Source: Pseudobdellovibrionaceae bacterium (lineage in GTDB: Bacteria; Bdellovibrionota; Bdellovibrionia; Bdellovibrionales; JAMPXM01). From it: DNA of 10,781 nt. Made by a program: the position numbers and the translations under genes. The stretch covers positions 1 through 10,781 of the forward strand of contig JAEUWE010000064.1 of NCBI GenBank assembly GCA_016791465.1, in the 5' to 3' direction. Shown one piece after another: positions 5,140 to 10,781 of the stretch (position 1 is its first letter; each line of letters opens with the position of its first letter). A model generated the notes under the pieces. That model saw only the letters and a list, made by a program, of their open reading frames with translations, did not search any database and had not been told where the DNA came from.

Positions 5140-6978
5140 ATGAGCCAGGCTAATCTCTTACAGCTTCAAGATGGCATCAAAAAGTTTGGTGCTCGAGTGC
5201 TTTTTGATCGCGCCCGTTTCGCGATTAACGAGGGCGAGCATGTCGGCGTGATTGGTCCAAATGGGGCGGGCAAGACCACACTTTTTAAGATTCTCGTCGG
5301 TCAAGAGTCGCTCGATGGCGGCGATCTTGTGAAGTCGACAAAGCTCAATATTGGGTACTTGGAGCAGGAGGCGCGTGAGCCGGAAGGTGTATCGGCGGAA
5401 GACTATTTGCGTGAAACGAGTCATAAGCCCGTCTGGGAGCTCAAGCAGCTAGGGCTTGAGCTGGGGCTTCAGGAATCTCATTTCGCAAAGCCATTCAAAG
5501 ATTTGAGTGGCGGCTATCGAATGCGGATGAAGCTCCTCTCGCTCATTGGACGAGAGCCCAACCTGATGCTTCTCGACGAGCCGACGAACTTTCTCGACCT
5601 TGAAAGCATCATGGCGCTTGAGAACTACCTGCAGTCGTACGAGGGCGCGTTTCTTCTCATCTCTCACGATCGCGAATTCTTGCGTCGAACCACTGATCAC
5701 ACACTCGAAGTTGAGGCTGGCGAGATCACCAAATTTCCAGGTCATATTGATGACTACTTTGAGCAAAAGGCGCTGATGCGCTCGATCCTTGAGGCGCAAG
5801 CGGCCAATCAAGAGGCGAAACGAAAAAGTGTTCTCGAGTTTGTCGAGCGATTTGGCGCAAAGGCGACCAAAGCTCGACAGGCTCAGAGTCGACTGAAGCA
5901 GCTTGATAAGATGGAGAAAATCGAGATCAAGGACCTTCCCGTGCGAGCGAAGATCAAAATTCCATCGCCCATTCACACTGGACGTGAGTCCTTGACGTTG
6001 CGTGAGGCGACGCTCGGCTATGGAGAAAAGACGATTGTGTCGCACTGTAACTTGCGGCTTGAGAATGGAACACACTTGGGTGTCGTTGGATTCAATGGTG
6101 CCGGTAAGTCGACACTGCTCAAGTCAATTGCGAGTCGAATTCCGCTTCTTGCGGGCGAGCTGAAGCTTGGACACCAAGTCAGCCTTTCGTACTATGCCCA
6201 GCATGTTTCTGATGATCTTGATTTGAACGACACCGTTTTTGAATCACTTGAAAAAGCGGCGCATCCCGATGTCGATCGGCAATCGATCTTGAATCTCGCG
6301 GGCTCGCTTCTTTTTTCTGGAGAGGCTGTCGAGAAGCGCGTGCGGGTTTTGTCAGGTGGTGAAAAATCGAGAGTGGCACTGGGGCAGATTCTTTTGCGCC
6401 GAAGTCCGCTCCTGCTCCTCGATGAGCCGACGAATCACTTGGATTTTGATACGGTTGAGGCGTTAACAGAAGCGCTGCGAGACTATGCTGGAACAGTGAT
6501 TGTGGTGAGTCACGACCGCAGTTTTATTGGACGAGTGGCGACGCAGATTCTTGAGATTCGCGATGGTCGCGCAGAGGTGTATCCTGGCACCTACGATGAC
6601 TATCTTTGGAGTCTTGAGAAAGGGTCGCTGAAAGAGCGATTCAATGGCGGTGAGCAAGCGGCAACTCCAAGCAAGGCAAAGACAGTCGATAAAGCTGTGG
6701 AGAATGCGACAAAGTCTGAGCCGCGCGATCAAACAAAGCGCTATCAGGCCGAAGCCAAGGAGTCGGCTAAGCGGCTGAAGAAACAAGAGGCGCTGCTCGA
6801 GGTTGAGACGGCCAAACTTGCGAAGTTGAACTCAGAAATTGTTGGTGCGGCCGGTGGGCGTCTTCAAGAGTTATCGGCGGCCATTGATCAGTGCTATCGC
6901 AATGTTCAGACCCTTGAAGAGTCAATCTTAGAGTTGATGGAAAAGCTGGCTGAAGCTGAAAACTATCTTAAAAATTAA
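5140..6978 (+). CDS. ABC-F family ATPase (Uup/YheS-like) acting on ribosomes
   Basis: The 612-residue soluble protein has two ATP-binding domains and no membrane segments. Domain 1 has Walker A GPNGAGKTT (39-47), signature LSGGY (122-126) and Walker B LMLLDEP (142-148). Domain 2 has FNGAGKST (318-325), LSGGE (404-408) and LLLLDEPTNHLD (424-435). A charged helical linker (about 205-285, EAQAANQEAKRKSVLEFVERFGAKATKARQAQSR) is the tRNA-contacting P-site motif of ABC-F proteins. The C-terminal 85 residues (about 528-612) form a coiled coil like the Uup C-terminal domain. ABC-F proteins bind the ribosomal E site and relieve stalled or blocked translation; some protect from antibiotics, but nothing here shows that. 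In domain 1 the usual DEPTNHLD reads DEPTNFLD. Both catalytic glutamates (147 and 429) remain. AAGGTG lies six bases before ATG 5140. Confidence 0.94.
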   Translation: MSQANLLQLQDGIKKFGARVLFDRARFAINEGEHVGVIGPNGAGKTTLFKILVGQESLDGGDLVKSTKLNIGYLEQEAREPEGVSAEDYLRETSHKPVWELKQLGLELGLQESHFAKPFKDLSGGYRMRMKLLSLIGREPNLMLLDEPTNFLDLESIMALENYLQSYEGAFLLISHDREFLRRTTDHTLEVEAGEITKFPGHIDDYFEQKALMRSILEAQAANQEAKRKSVLEFVERFGAKATKARQAQSRLKQLDKMEKIEIKDLPVRAKIKIPSPIHTGRESLTLREATLGYGEKTIVSHCNLRLENGTHLGVVGFNGAGKSTLLKSIASRIPLLAGELKLGHQVSLSYYAQHVSDDLDLNDTVFESLEKAAHPDVDRQSILNLAGSLLFSGEAVEKRVRVLSGGEKSRVALGQILLRRSPLLLLDEPTNHLDFDTVEALTEALRDYAGTVIVVSHDRSFIGRVATQILEIRDGRAEVYPGTYDDYLWSLEKGSLKERFNGGEQAATPSKAKTVDKAVENATKSEPRDQTKRYQAEAKESAKRLKKQEALLEVETAKLAKLNSEIVGAAGGRLQELSAAIDQCYRNVQTLEESILELMEKLAEAENYLKN

Positions 6979-7007
6979 AAGGTGCAAGACCAGTCGATCT
7001 TGCACCT
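6966..7007 (-). terminator. Terminator of the CBS operon, between converging genes
   Basis: A perfect 10-bp stem AGGTGCAAGA (6980-6989) / TCTTGCACCT (6998-7007) has an eight-base loop. Read on the minus strand it is followed by TTTTAATTTTTAAG, so it fits an intrinsic terminator for the CBS genes, 18 bases beyond their last stop. Read on the plus strand it follows the ABC-F stop at once but lacks a T tract, so any effect on that transcript is weaker. Confidence 0.8.
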
Positions 7008-7025
7008 CGGGTATACGAAGCGGAA

Positions 7026-7550
7026 TCAAACTCCGCTTGATGAGAGCTGATTCGCAATTGACCCAACGGGGCTGACATAGAGTCCGGCGATGAGTTTTTT
7101 CAGCGCAGGCTCTTTCTCAGTGTCGAGGCGGCGAATCAGGGCCCACAGGAGATCGTCAGTTGTGATGATCCCGACCACCTCTTCGGCCTCGGTGACGAGA
7201 AGGCTTGAGATTTTCTGCTCCAGCATCTGCGTCGCCACGGTGACGAGTGGTGTATCGTTGCTCACAAAGCGAACGGGTGACGTCATATAGTCGACGACTC
7301 GTTCTCCTGGTGAAAACCGTTCGATCGTGAACCGAACTTCTCCATTTTGGTCAAACTCAGTATGGATGGCACGCTGAAGGTCGCGATCTGTCAGAATTCC
7401 CACGATGCCGCCATCGTCGTCGACGACGGGAAGGTGGCGAATCTTTTTCTCTCGCATTTGTTTCCAGGCCGCTATCAATGATTCGGATCCACGTACAGTG
7501 ACGAGCTTTGGTGTCATGACATCTTTTGCTTCTCTTGCGGCAGATTGCAT
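7026..7550 (-). CDS. Paired CBS-domain (Bateman module) protein, second gene of operon
   Basis: The 174-residue protein consists of two CBS domains. The first runs from about residue 8 to 65 (KDVMTPKLVTVRGSESLIAAWKQMREKKIRHLPVVDDDGGIVGILTDRDLQ). The second runs from about 86 to 142 (VVDYMTSPVRFVSNDTPLVTVATQMLEQKISSLLVTEAEEVVGIITTDDLLWAL). The G-I-x-T-x-x-D endings are where adenosine nucleotides bind in this family. Nothing else is fused, so it probably senses ATP/ADP/AMP or another nucleotide and acts on a partner. The C-terminal 30 residues carry no recognisable domain. The ATG at 7550 follows a GGGAGG four bases upstream. It is 31 bases behind the other CBS gene. Confidence 0.9.
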   Translation of the reverse strand: MQSAAREAKDVMTPKLVTVRGSESLIAAWKQMREKKIRHLPVVDDDGGIVGILTDRDLQRAIHTEFDQNGEVRFTIERFSPGERVVDYMTSPVRFVSNDTPLVTVATQMLEQKISSLLVTEAEEVVGIITTDDLLWALIRRLDTEKEPALKKLIAGLYVSPVGSIANQLSSSGV

Positions 7551-7581
7551 ACATCCTCCCGTGATCTTCAGGTCTTTTACA

Positions 7582-7989
7582 TTAGTGTTTCAGGCGAGTT
7601 TCCATCAAATGGTCGAGAGCTTTCAGTGCATCAACCCACGTGAAGATTCCAACGAGCTTGTGATTGTCGACTACCAAGGCGCAGCCGAACTTGTGACTCG
7701 CCATCTCGGCGCAGACCTTGTTTAAAGGCGCGCTTGGTTCGGTAATATAGGGTTCAGGCGAATACGCTTCATCGACGGTGACTTTTTCGGGATCAACATC
7801 TTTAAAGCTCTCCACAAGGCGCACGTCTCGATCAGTTAAGATGCCAACGAGCTTTCCTCCATCAAGAACAGGAAGGTGGCGCACATGTAGCTCGGCCATC
7901 ATCTTTTCAGCTTTGGCGAGTGACTGGTCGGCCCCGATTGTATGGGGAAGAACAGTCATATACTTCTGGATTGTCGGAATGCCCTTCAT
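7582..7989 (-). CDS. Paired CBS-domain protein, first gene of operon
   Basis: The 135-residue protein is one Bateman module. CBS 1 covers about residues 5-60 (IQKYMTVLPHTIGADQSLAKAEKMMAELHVRHLPVLDGGKLVGILTDRDV) and CBS 2 about 74-128 (VDEAYSPEPYITEPSAPLNKVCAEMASHKFGCALVVDNHKLVGIFTWVDALKAL). The nucleotide-contacting TDRD end is complete in the first domain and altered to TWVDA in the second. Its ATG at 7989 has a strong GAGGGGG seven bases upstream. Small stand-alone CBS pairs occur in many bacteria as energy-sensing regulators of partner enzymes or transporters; the partner here is not known. The two CBS proteins share the RHLPVxDxGxxVGILTDRD core and may come from an old duplication. Confidence 0.9.
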   Translation of the reverse strand: MKGIPTIQKYMTVLPHTIGADQSLAKAEKMMAELHVRHLPVLDGGKLVGILTDRDVRLVESFKDVDPEKVTVDEAYSPEPYITEPSAPLNKVCAEMASHKFGCALVVDNHKLVGIFTWVDALKALDHLMETRLKH

Positions 7990-8307
7990 GAATTAACCCC
8001 CTCGAGTTGCAATGAGTTTCCGAAGACACACCATTGGAGATAGCGAGGATTGTGCCGTCGATTCGCAACGCGAGCTGAGTTTAAATTGGGTCTCGCGGAC
8101 GTGTATCGATGCGTTAGGGGCGATGTGTCCCGGAGCCTGTTGATGAGGGTGGGGCGATCGGCCCCGTGTCGTGTCAGCGCTTGAGTGTGCCATTTTGAGG
8201 CACCGGAAGTTGGAAACTTTGAGCTGGGATCAGCATATAGCGCAGTTGGCATGCCTGGAGTCCACTTTGGTCGTGGTCCAACTCTTGCGAGACAGGTGTC
8301 GGTCACG
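7990..8307. other. Non-coding region between the CBS operon and the transglycosylase-like gene
   Basis: About 318 bases separate the two divergent starts. I find no coding frame with a ribosome-binding site and no convincing -35/-10 pair on either strand. A G/C-rich perfect hairpin GGGGC-GATCG-GCCCC lies at 8151-8165, a TCGC-AAC-GCGA inverted repeat at 8063-8073, and a TTGG/CCAA inverted repeat near 8260-8282. An AT-poor, hairpin-bearing leader of this length could carry regulatory RNA structure, but nothing identifies a class. Confidence 0.4.
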
Positions 8308-8313
8308 AAGGAG
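8308..8313 (+). promoter_or_regulatory. Ribosome-binding site that fixes the start of the transglycosylase-like gene
   Basis: AAGGAG at 8308-8313 is a full Shine-Dalgarno sequence six bases before ATG 8320. It argues strongly against the longer frame opening at 8185, whose start lacks such a site. Confidence 0.8.
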
Positions 8314-8319
8314 TGGGCA

Positions 8320-9234
8320 ATGCTACTAATGCGTATTTTGGGTTCTACGCGTATTTCCGCTGGTGCTGCACTGTCGATTGTCATTGTCGGGATGGCGGTT
8401 GGTGTGTCGCAAGCCGATGCGGCAGAGGTCGTGGGTAAGGTGGCGAGTAACAAAAAATCAGTGGTATCGCTTGATGGTTTTGTAGAGACAGGTGGTGAAC
8501 TCGACCTGACTCAAGATCCACTCGGCGATTGGCTTGAGCAGAATGCTGATAAAATGCGGCTCTATGTCGACGGCCAGACCAACACTGAAAAGCCCAAGCA
8601 GTTTGTTCCTCCAACGGGAACGTCATCGACAATGGATCCGGCTCTTCAGGTCGCAGCCGTTATAGCAGACTTGGGATACAATAAACGCTGTTCTGCGTTT
8701 GCCGATGAAAACGGATTGGGGCGGCTCGGAAAAGTTGTCGTCAACGAGATTTCGAACGGTCAGTTTGAGCATGTCGGCAATCTTTTAAACGGTTCAGATG
8801 ACCTCAAGCGAGCGTGCCCTCGCTATGACACTTTGAATACGAATGAGAAAGCTCATGTCTTTGTGATGCTTTTGGCGTCGATGTCGTTCTTTGAGAGTTC
8901 GTGTGACCCGACTTCGGGTCTTAAGCGTCGAGTGCAGGGGCCCAACGGCGCGTTGGGCGGCTTGATACAGCTGCATAAGGGCAAAGAGAACGTTTATGCG
9001 CCGAACTGTCCGCGCGGTGCTTCGAATAAACCGGAGACGACTTTGACGTGTGGATTGTCGATGCTCAACAAGCAGTTGGATCGGCAAGAGGCGATCTTTA
9101 GTCCGCGGTCGTACTGGGAAGTTTTGCGTCCCAAAAAGACTTTCGTAAAGACGAAGTCTGGAAAACGTCGCCAGGTCCAGTTGGCGCGAACCGTTGTCGG
9201 GTCACTTCGCGAGTTGCCGCTCTGTCATAACTGA
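8320..9234 (+). CDS. Secreted lytic-transglycosylase-like (lysozyme-fold) protein
   Basis: The 304-residue product starts with a signal peptide (MLLMRILGST, hydrophobic core SAGAALSIVIVGMAVGVS, likely cleavage after ADA at residue 34). The mature N-terminal part (35-105) is low in recognisable features. From about 110 to 260 the order resembles the SLT/lysozyme fold: a helical region, then MSFFESSCDPTSG with candidate catalytic glutamate E192, then QGPNGALGGLIQLH, like the 'ES...GaxGLmQ' pattern of lytic transglycosylases, then TLTCGLSMLNKQL. Such enzymes cleave peptidoglycan glycan strands in the periplasm. Six cysteines (124, 166, 195, 230, 244, 302) in the mature chain suggest disulfide stabilisation. 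The GLIQ motif is only loosely conserved, so activity is a prediction. The start is fixed by AAGGAG at 8308-8313. The next gene follows after three bases. Confidence 0.7.
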   Translation: MLLMRILGSTRISAGAALSIVIVGMAVGVSQADAAEVVGKVASNKKSVVSLDGFVETGGELDLTQDPLGDWLEQNADKMRLYVDGQTNTEKPKQFVPPTGTSSTMDPALQVAAVIADLGYNKRCSAFADENGLGRLGKVVVNEISNGQFEHVGNLLNGSDDLKRACPRYDTLNTNEKAHVFVMLLASMSFFESSCDPTSGLKRRVQGPNGALGGLIQLHKGKENVYAPNCPRGASNKPETTLTCGLSMLNKQLDRQEAIFSPRSYWEVLRPKKTFVKTKSGKRRQVQLARTVVGSLRELPLCHN

Positions 9235-9237
9235 TAG

Positions 9238-9849
9238 TTGATTGGCTTCTTTAATCCTGGTTCACTTACAAGGGTGAACTTTGATCTCTACGATATTTCA
9301 TATTTGGCAGAAGGCTCCCCTCGGCAGAGGCGGGCCTTTCAGGCTTTGCAGGAAGCCGCTGTATTTGCACGGTTGGCTGCGAATGATGGTTCTGTCGCAC
9401 TGGTCGGGAGTTTGCCGATCGATTTGGCGCTCGATGACAGTGACATTGATTTGGTGACTTCGGTTGAGGATCTGCGCTTGGCGGCGGCGCGAGATCGCGA
9501 ACTTTTTGGTGCGTACGAAGGGTTTCAGTCCTCGCGTGGTGTGGGTTTGGGCGGACAGTTTCAGCTCACGCGGTTTCGAGAGAGTGGGGAGTGGTTCGAG
9601 ATTTTTACGCAGGCGACACCGATTCCACGGCAGAATGCAGTTGTGCACTTGTTGGTTGAGGCCCGACTTTTGGGTTTGGCGGGATCGGCATTTCGTGAGC
9701 GCGTCATGCGCGCACGTGAGGCTGGTCTAAAAACGGAGCCGGCATTTGGTGCGTGTCTTGGTCTTAAAGATCCGCTTCGCGAACTCTTGGAACTTGAAGA
9801 GTTAACTGATCAAGAGTTAAGAGCTCGGTTTGCGGAGAAGCTGGCTTGA
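9238..9849 (+). CDS. DUF4269-type protein with nucleotidyltransferase-like fold
   Basis: Of 203 residues, YLAEGSPRQRRAFQALQEA (22-40), VALVGSLPIDLALDDSDIDLV (53-73), FEIFTQATPIPRQNAVVHLLVEARLL and the C-terminal LGLKDPLRELLELEEL follow the DUF4269 family. The G-S then D-x-D pattern (G57, S58; D69, D71) resembles the metal-binding centre of the nucleotidyltransferase fold. The substrate is unknown. The start is unclear: a TTG at 9238 is the first possible codon, three bases after the preceding stop, and a GTG at 9274 is in frame, but neither has a good ribosome-binding site. Translation may be coupled to the upstream gene. The 3' end overlaps the converging TetR gene by 33 bases. Confidence 0.75.
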   Translation: MIGFFNPGSLTRVNFDLYDISYLAEGSPRQRRAFQALQEAAVFARLAANDGSVALVGSLPIDLALDDSDIDLVTSVEDLRLAAARDRELFGAYEGFQSSRGVGLGGQFQLTRFRESGEWFEIFTQATPIPRQNAVVHLLVEARLLGLAGSAFRERVMRAREAGLKTEPAFGACLGLKDPLRELLELEELTDQELRARFAEKLA

Positions 9850-10383
9850 ATCGACGCCCGCTTTTAAAAACTCGTCGGAGAGATCCTGCCCTTTGAGCAT
9901 GCGTGCGAGAGTAAGGGTGCCGACCGCGAGAGCCACTTGCTGCACGGCTTGCGTTCGCGTGTACCCGTTGCGCATAAAGAAACCAATCCAGCGCTCGAGA
10001 TAACCGCCGATTTTTTCTGCAACAGCAGGAGATCGTCTGGCGAGGTCCGTGGAAAGAGCAACCAGGGCGCAGCCGGAGGCTGGGTTATCGCGATGCTTTG
10101 CGCTCAAATAGAGATCGAGAAGGCCGCGTGCGGGATCGGCGGGGGTTTCGAGCGCCGCTGCTTTTAGGCGACCCGCGGCTTGGTTGAGAGCTGTATCGAG
10201 CACTTCAATGATGAGATTTTCTTTTGATTTAAAATGAGCATAAAAACCTCCGGCTGTGAGGCCTGATTTCTTCATAACCGAATCAATACCGGTGCCGTCG
10301 ATTCCCGATTTGCGAAAGAGTTTGAGAGCGGAGTCGAGAATCTTTTCGCGTGTACGCTGTTTTCGCGTCAAAGTTTCGCTCAT
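9817..10383 (-). CDS. TetR/AcrR family transcriptional regulator
   Basis: The 188-residue protein has a standard N-terminal helix-turn-helix: TREKILDSALKLFRKSGIDGTGIDSVMKKSGLTAGGFYAHFKSKENLIIEVL (about residues 11-62), with the GGFYAHFKSKE recognition-helix end very typical of the family. The remaining 125 residues are helical and would hold the effector pocket, including a CALVALSTDLARRSP stretch seen in several TetR subfamilies that sense small organic compounds. ATG 10383 overlaps the stop of the upstream hydrolase in an ATGA arrangement, and GGAG lies about seven bases before it, so the two are cotranslated. It probably regulates the hydrolase operon. The effector is unknown. Confidence 0.93.
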   Translation of the reverse strand: MSETLTRKQRTREKILDSALKLFRKSGIDGTGIDSVMKKSGLTAGGFYAHFKSKENLIIEVLDTALNQAAGRLKAAALETPADPARGLLDLYLSAKHRDNPASGCALVALSTDLARRSPAVAEKIGGYLERWIGFFMRNGYTRTQAVQQVALAVGTLTLARMLKGQDLSDEFLKAGVDSSQLLRKPSS

Positions 10384-10781
10384 GTGCGGTCTCCTGGATG
10401 GATCAGCTGGGCGAGTTGCTGTTGAATCACTGTGCCCATGGCTTCTGTCGCAATATGGCCAGTGTTGGCGATGGTGTGAAACTGGCCGCGGTGACCGAGC
10501 TCGAGAATAGACTGGTGGGCCTTGATCGCATCCTCGCTAGGGAACACCTCGTCGGTGGTGCCGTGTACGGCGGTTACGGTGAGTGGCGGAAGCGCGTGGT
10601 AGTACTCGGGGCGGTAGCCTGTGCCGACAGTGACGAGTTCTTTAGTGTGCGGGAGGCGCCGGGCCAACATTGGAGCGAGAAAGCCTCCTTGCGAAAAGCC
10701 GACGATGAGTTTGGGAATAAGGCTGTGGCCCTCGGGAAAATGCAAATCGAGAATCGCCTCGATTGCGCTGAGGGAGGTATC
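10380..10781 (-). CDS. Alpha/beta hydrolase (carboxylesterase/phospholipase type), 5' end cut by window edge
   Basis: The frame is open to the right end of the window, giving 133 visible residues. Counted from the edge, the nucleophile elbow GFSQGG has the serine at residue 30. HGTTDEVFP carries the acid at 77 and TGHIAT the histidine at 109, completing the Ser-Asp-His triad in correct order. LPPLTVTAVHGTTDEVFP followed by the LGHRGQFH segment resembles the small esterase/lysophospholipase branch (Abhydrolase_2/YpfH type). The missing N-terminal part should hold the first strands and the oxyanion loop. A TTG at 10745 could be misread as a start, but the sequence upstream is coding-like (DTSLSAIEAILDLHF). 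It is the first gene of an operon with the TetR regulator. The natural ester is not known. Confidence 0.9.
   Translation of the reverse strand, partial: DTSLSAIEAILDLHFPEGHSLIPKLIVGFSQGGFLAPMLARRLPHTKELVTVGTGYRPEYYHALPPLTVTAVHGTTDEVFPSEDAIKAHQSILELGHRGQFHTIANTGHIATEAMGTVIQQQLAQLIHPGDRT

Noticed and set aside
5449..6075. 208-codon open frame antisense to the ABC-F gene
   Set aside because: It lies fully within the linker and domain regions of a clear ABC-F protein, has no ribosome-binding evidence and a composition typical of a shadow frame.
8185..8319. Longer start for the transglycosylase-like gene
   Set aside because: The extension places 45 residues before a good signal peptide, whereas ATG 8320 has a full Shine-Dalgarno at ideal spacing.
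9797..9820. AAGAGTTAA repeated twice, 15 bases apart
   Set aside because: It lies in coding sequence for a run of Glu-Glu-Leu/Gln-Glu-Leu and is explained by codon use; no regulatory context.

Overview
The window looks like ordinary chromosome from a free-living Gram-negative bacterium with roughly balanced base composition. Exported proteins with signal peptides, a cytochrome b561/PepSY pair, small paired-CBS proteins, an ABC-F protein and a lysozyme-fold exported protein would all fit a Bdellovibrio-like or other deltaproteobacterial-type genome. That placement is an inference from gene content only. I see no insertion sequence, prophage, CRISPR array or rRNA.

Layout, left to right. Positions 1-396 hold the 3' end of an exported or anchored protein of unknown function. 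A tRNA-Leu(UAG) with its own sigma70-type promoter follows at 478-562, then about 280 bases without a gene. A type II toxin-antitoxin pair, brnT-brnA (877-1366), has a strong promoter almost on top of the toxin start codon. An AraC-type regulator (minus) diverges from a stand-alone 2-oxoacid-dehydrogenase-E2-like acyltransferase that has lost both catalytic-motif residues. That acyltransferase converges on a cytochrome b561 gene, and the two stop codons overlap inside a hairpin. The cytochrome gene diverges from a small periplasmic PepSY protein. Their shared intergenic region holds 10-bp tandem repeats next to a candidate promoter, and the PepSY gene ends in a textbook terminator.

Next comes a probable plus-strand pair, pirin then ABC-F ATPase (4403-6978). 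It converges on a two-gene minus-strand operon of paired-CBS proteins (7026-7989), with a terminator between them that faces the CBS operon. About 330 non-coding bases then lead to a secreted lytic-transglycosylase-like protein (8320-9234), followed after 3 bases by a DUF4269-type nucleotidyltransferase-fold protein. The window closes with a minus-strand operon, an alpha/beta hydrolase (cut by the right edge) coupled by an ATGA overlap to a TetR regulator. The TetR 3' end overlaps the DUF4269 gene by 33 bases.

How the genes work together: BrnT/BrnA form a toxin and its repressor-antitoxin. The b-type cytochrome and PepSY protein probably form one membrane/periplasm redox module. The hydrolase and TetR protein look like an enzyme with its local regulator. 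I do not see a clearly new multi-gene system. The best candidates for something under-described are the cytochrome b561 with a repeat-encoded acidic periplasmic tail beside its PepSY partner, the catalytically degenerate E2-like acyltransferase, and the transglycosylase-like/DUF4269 pair.
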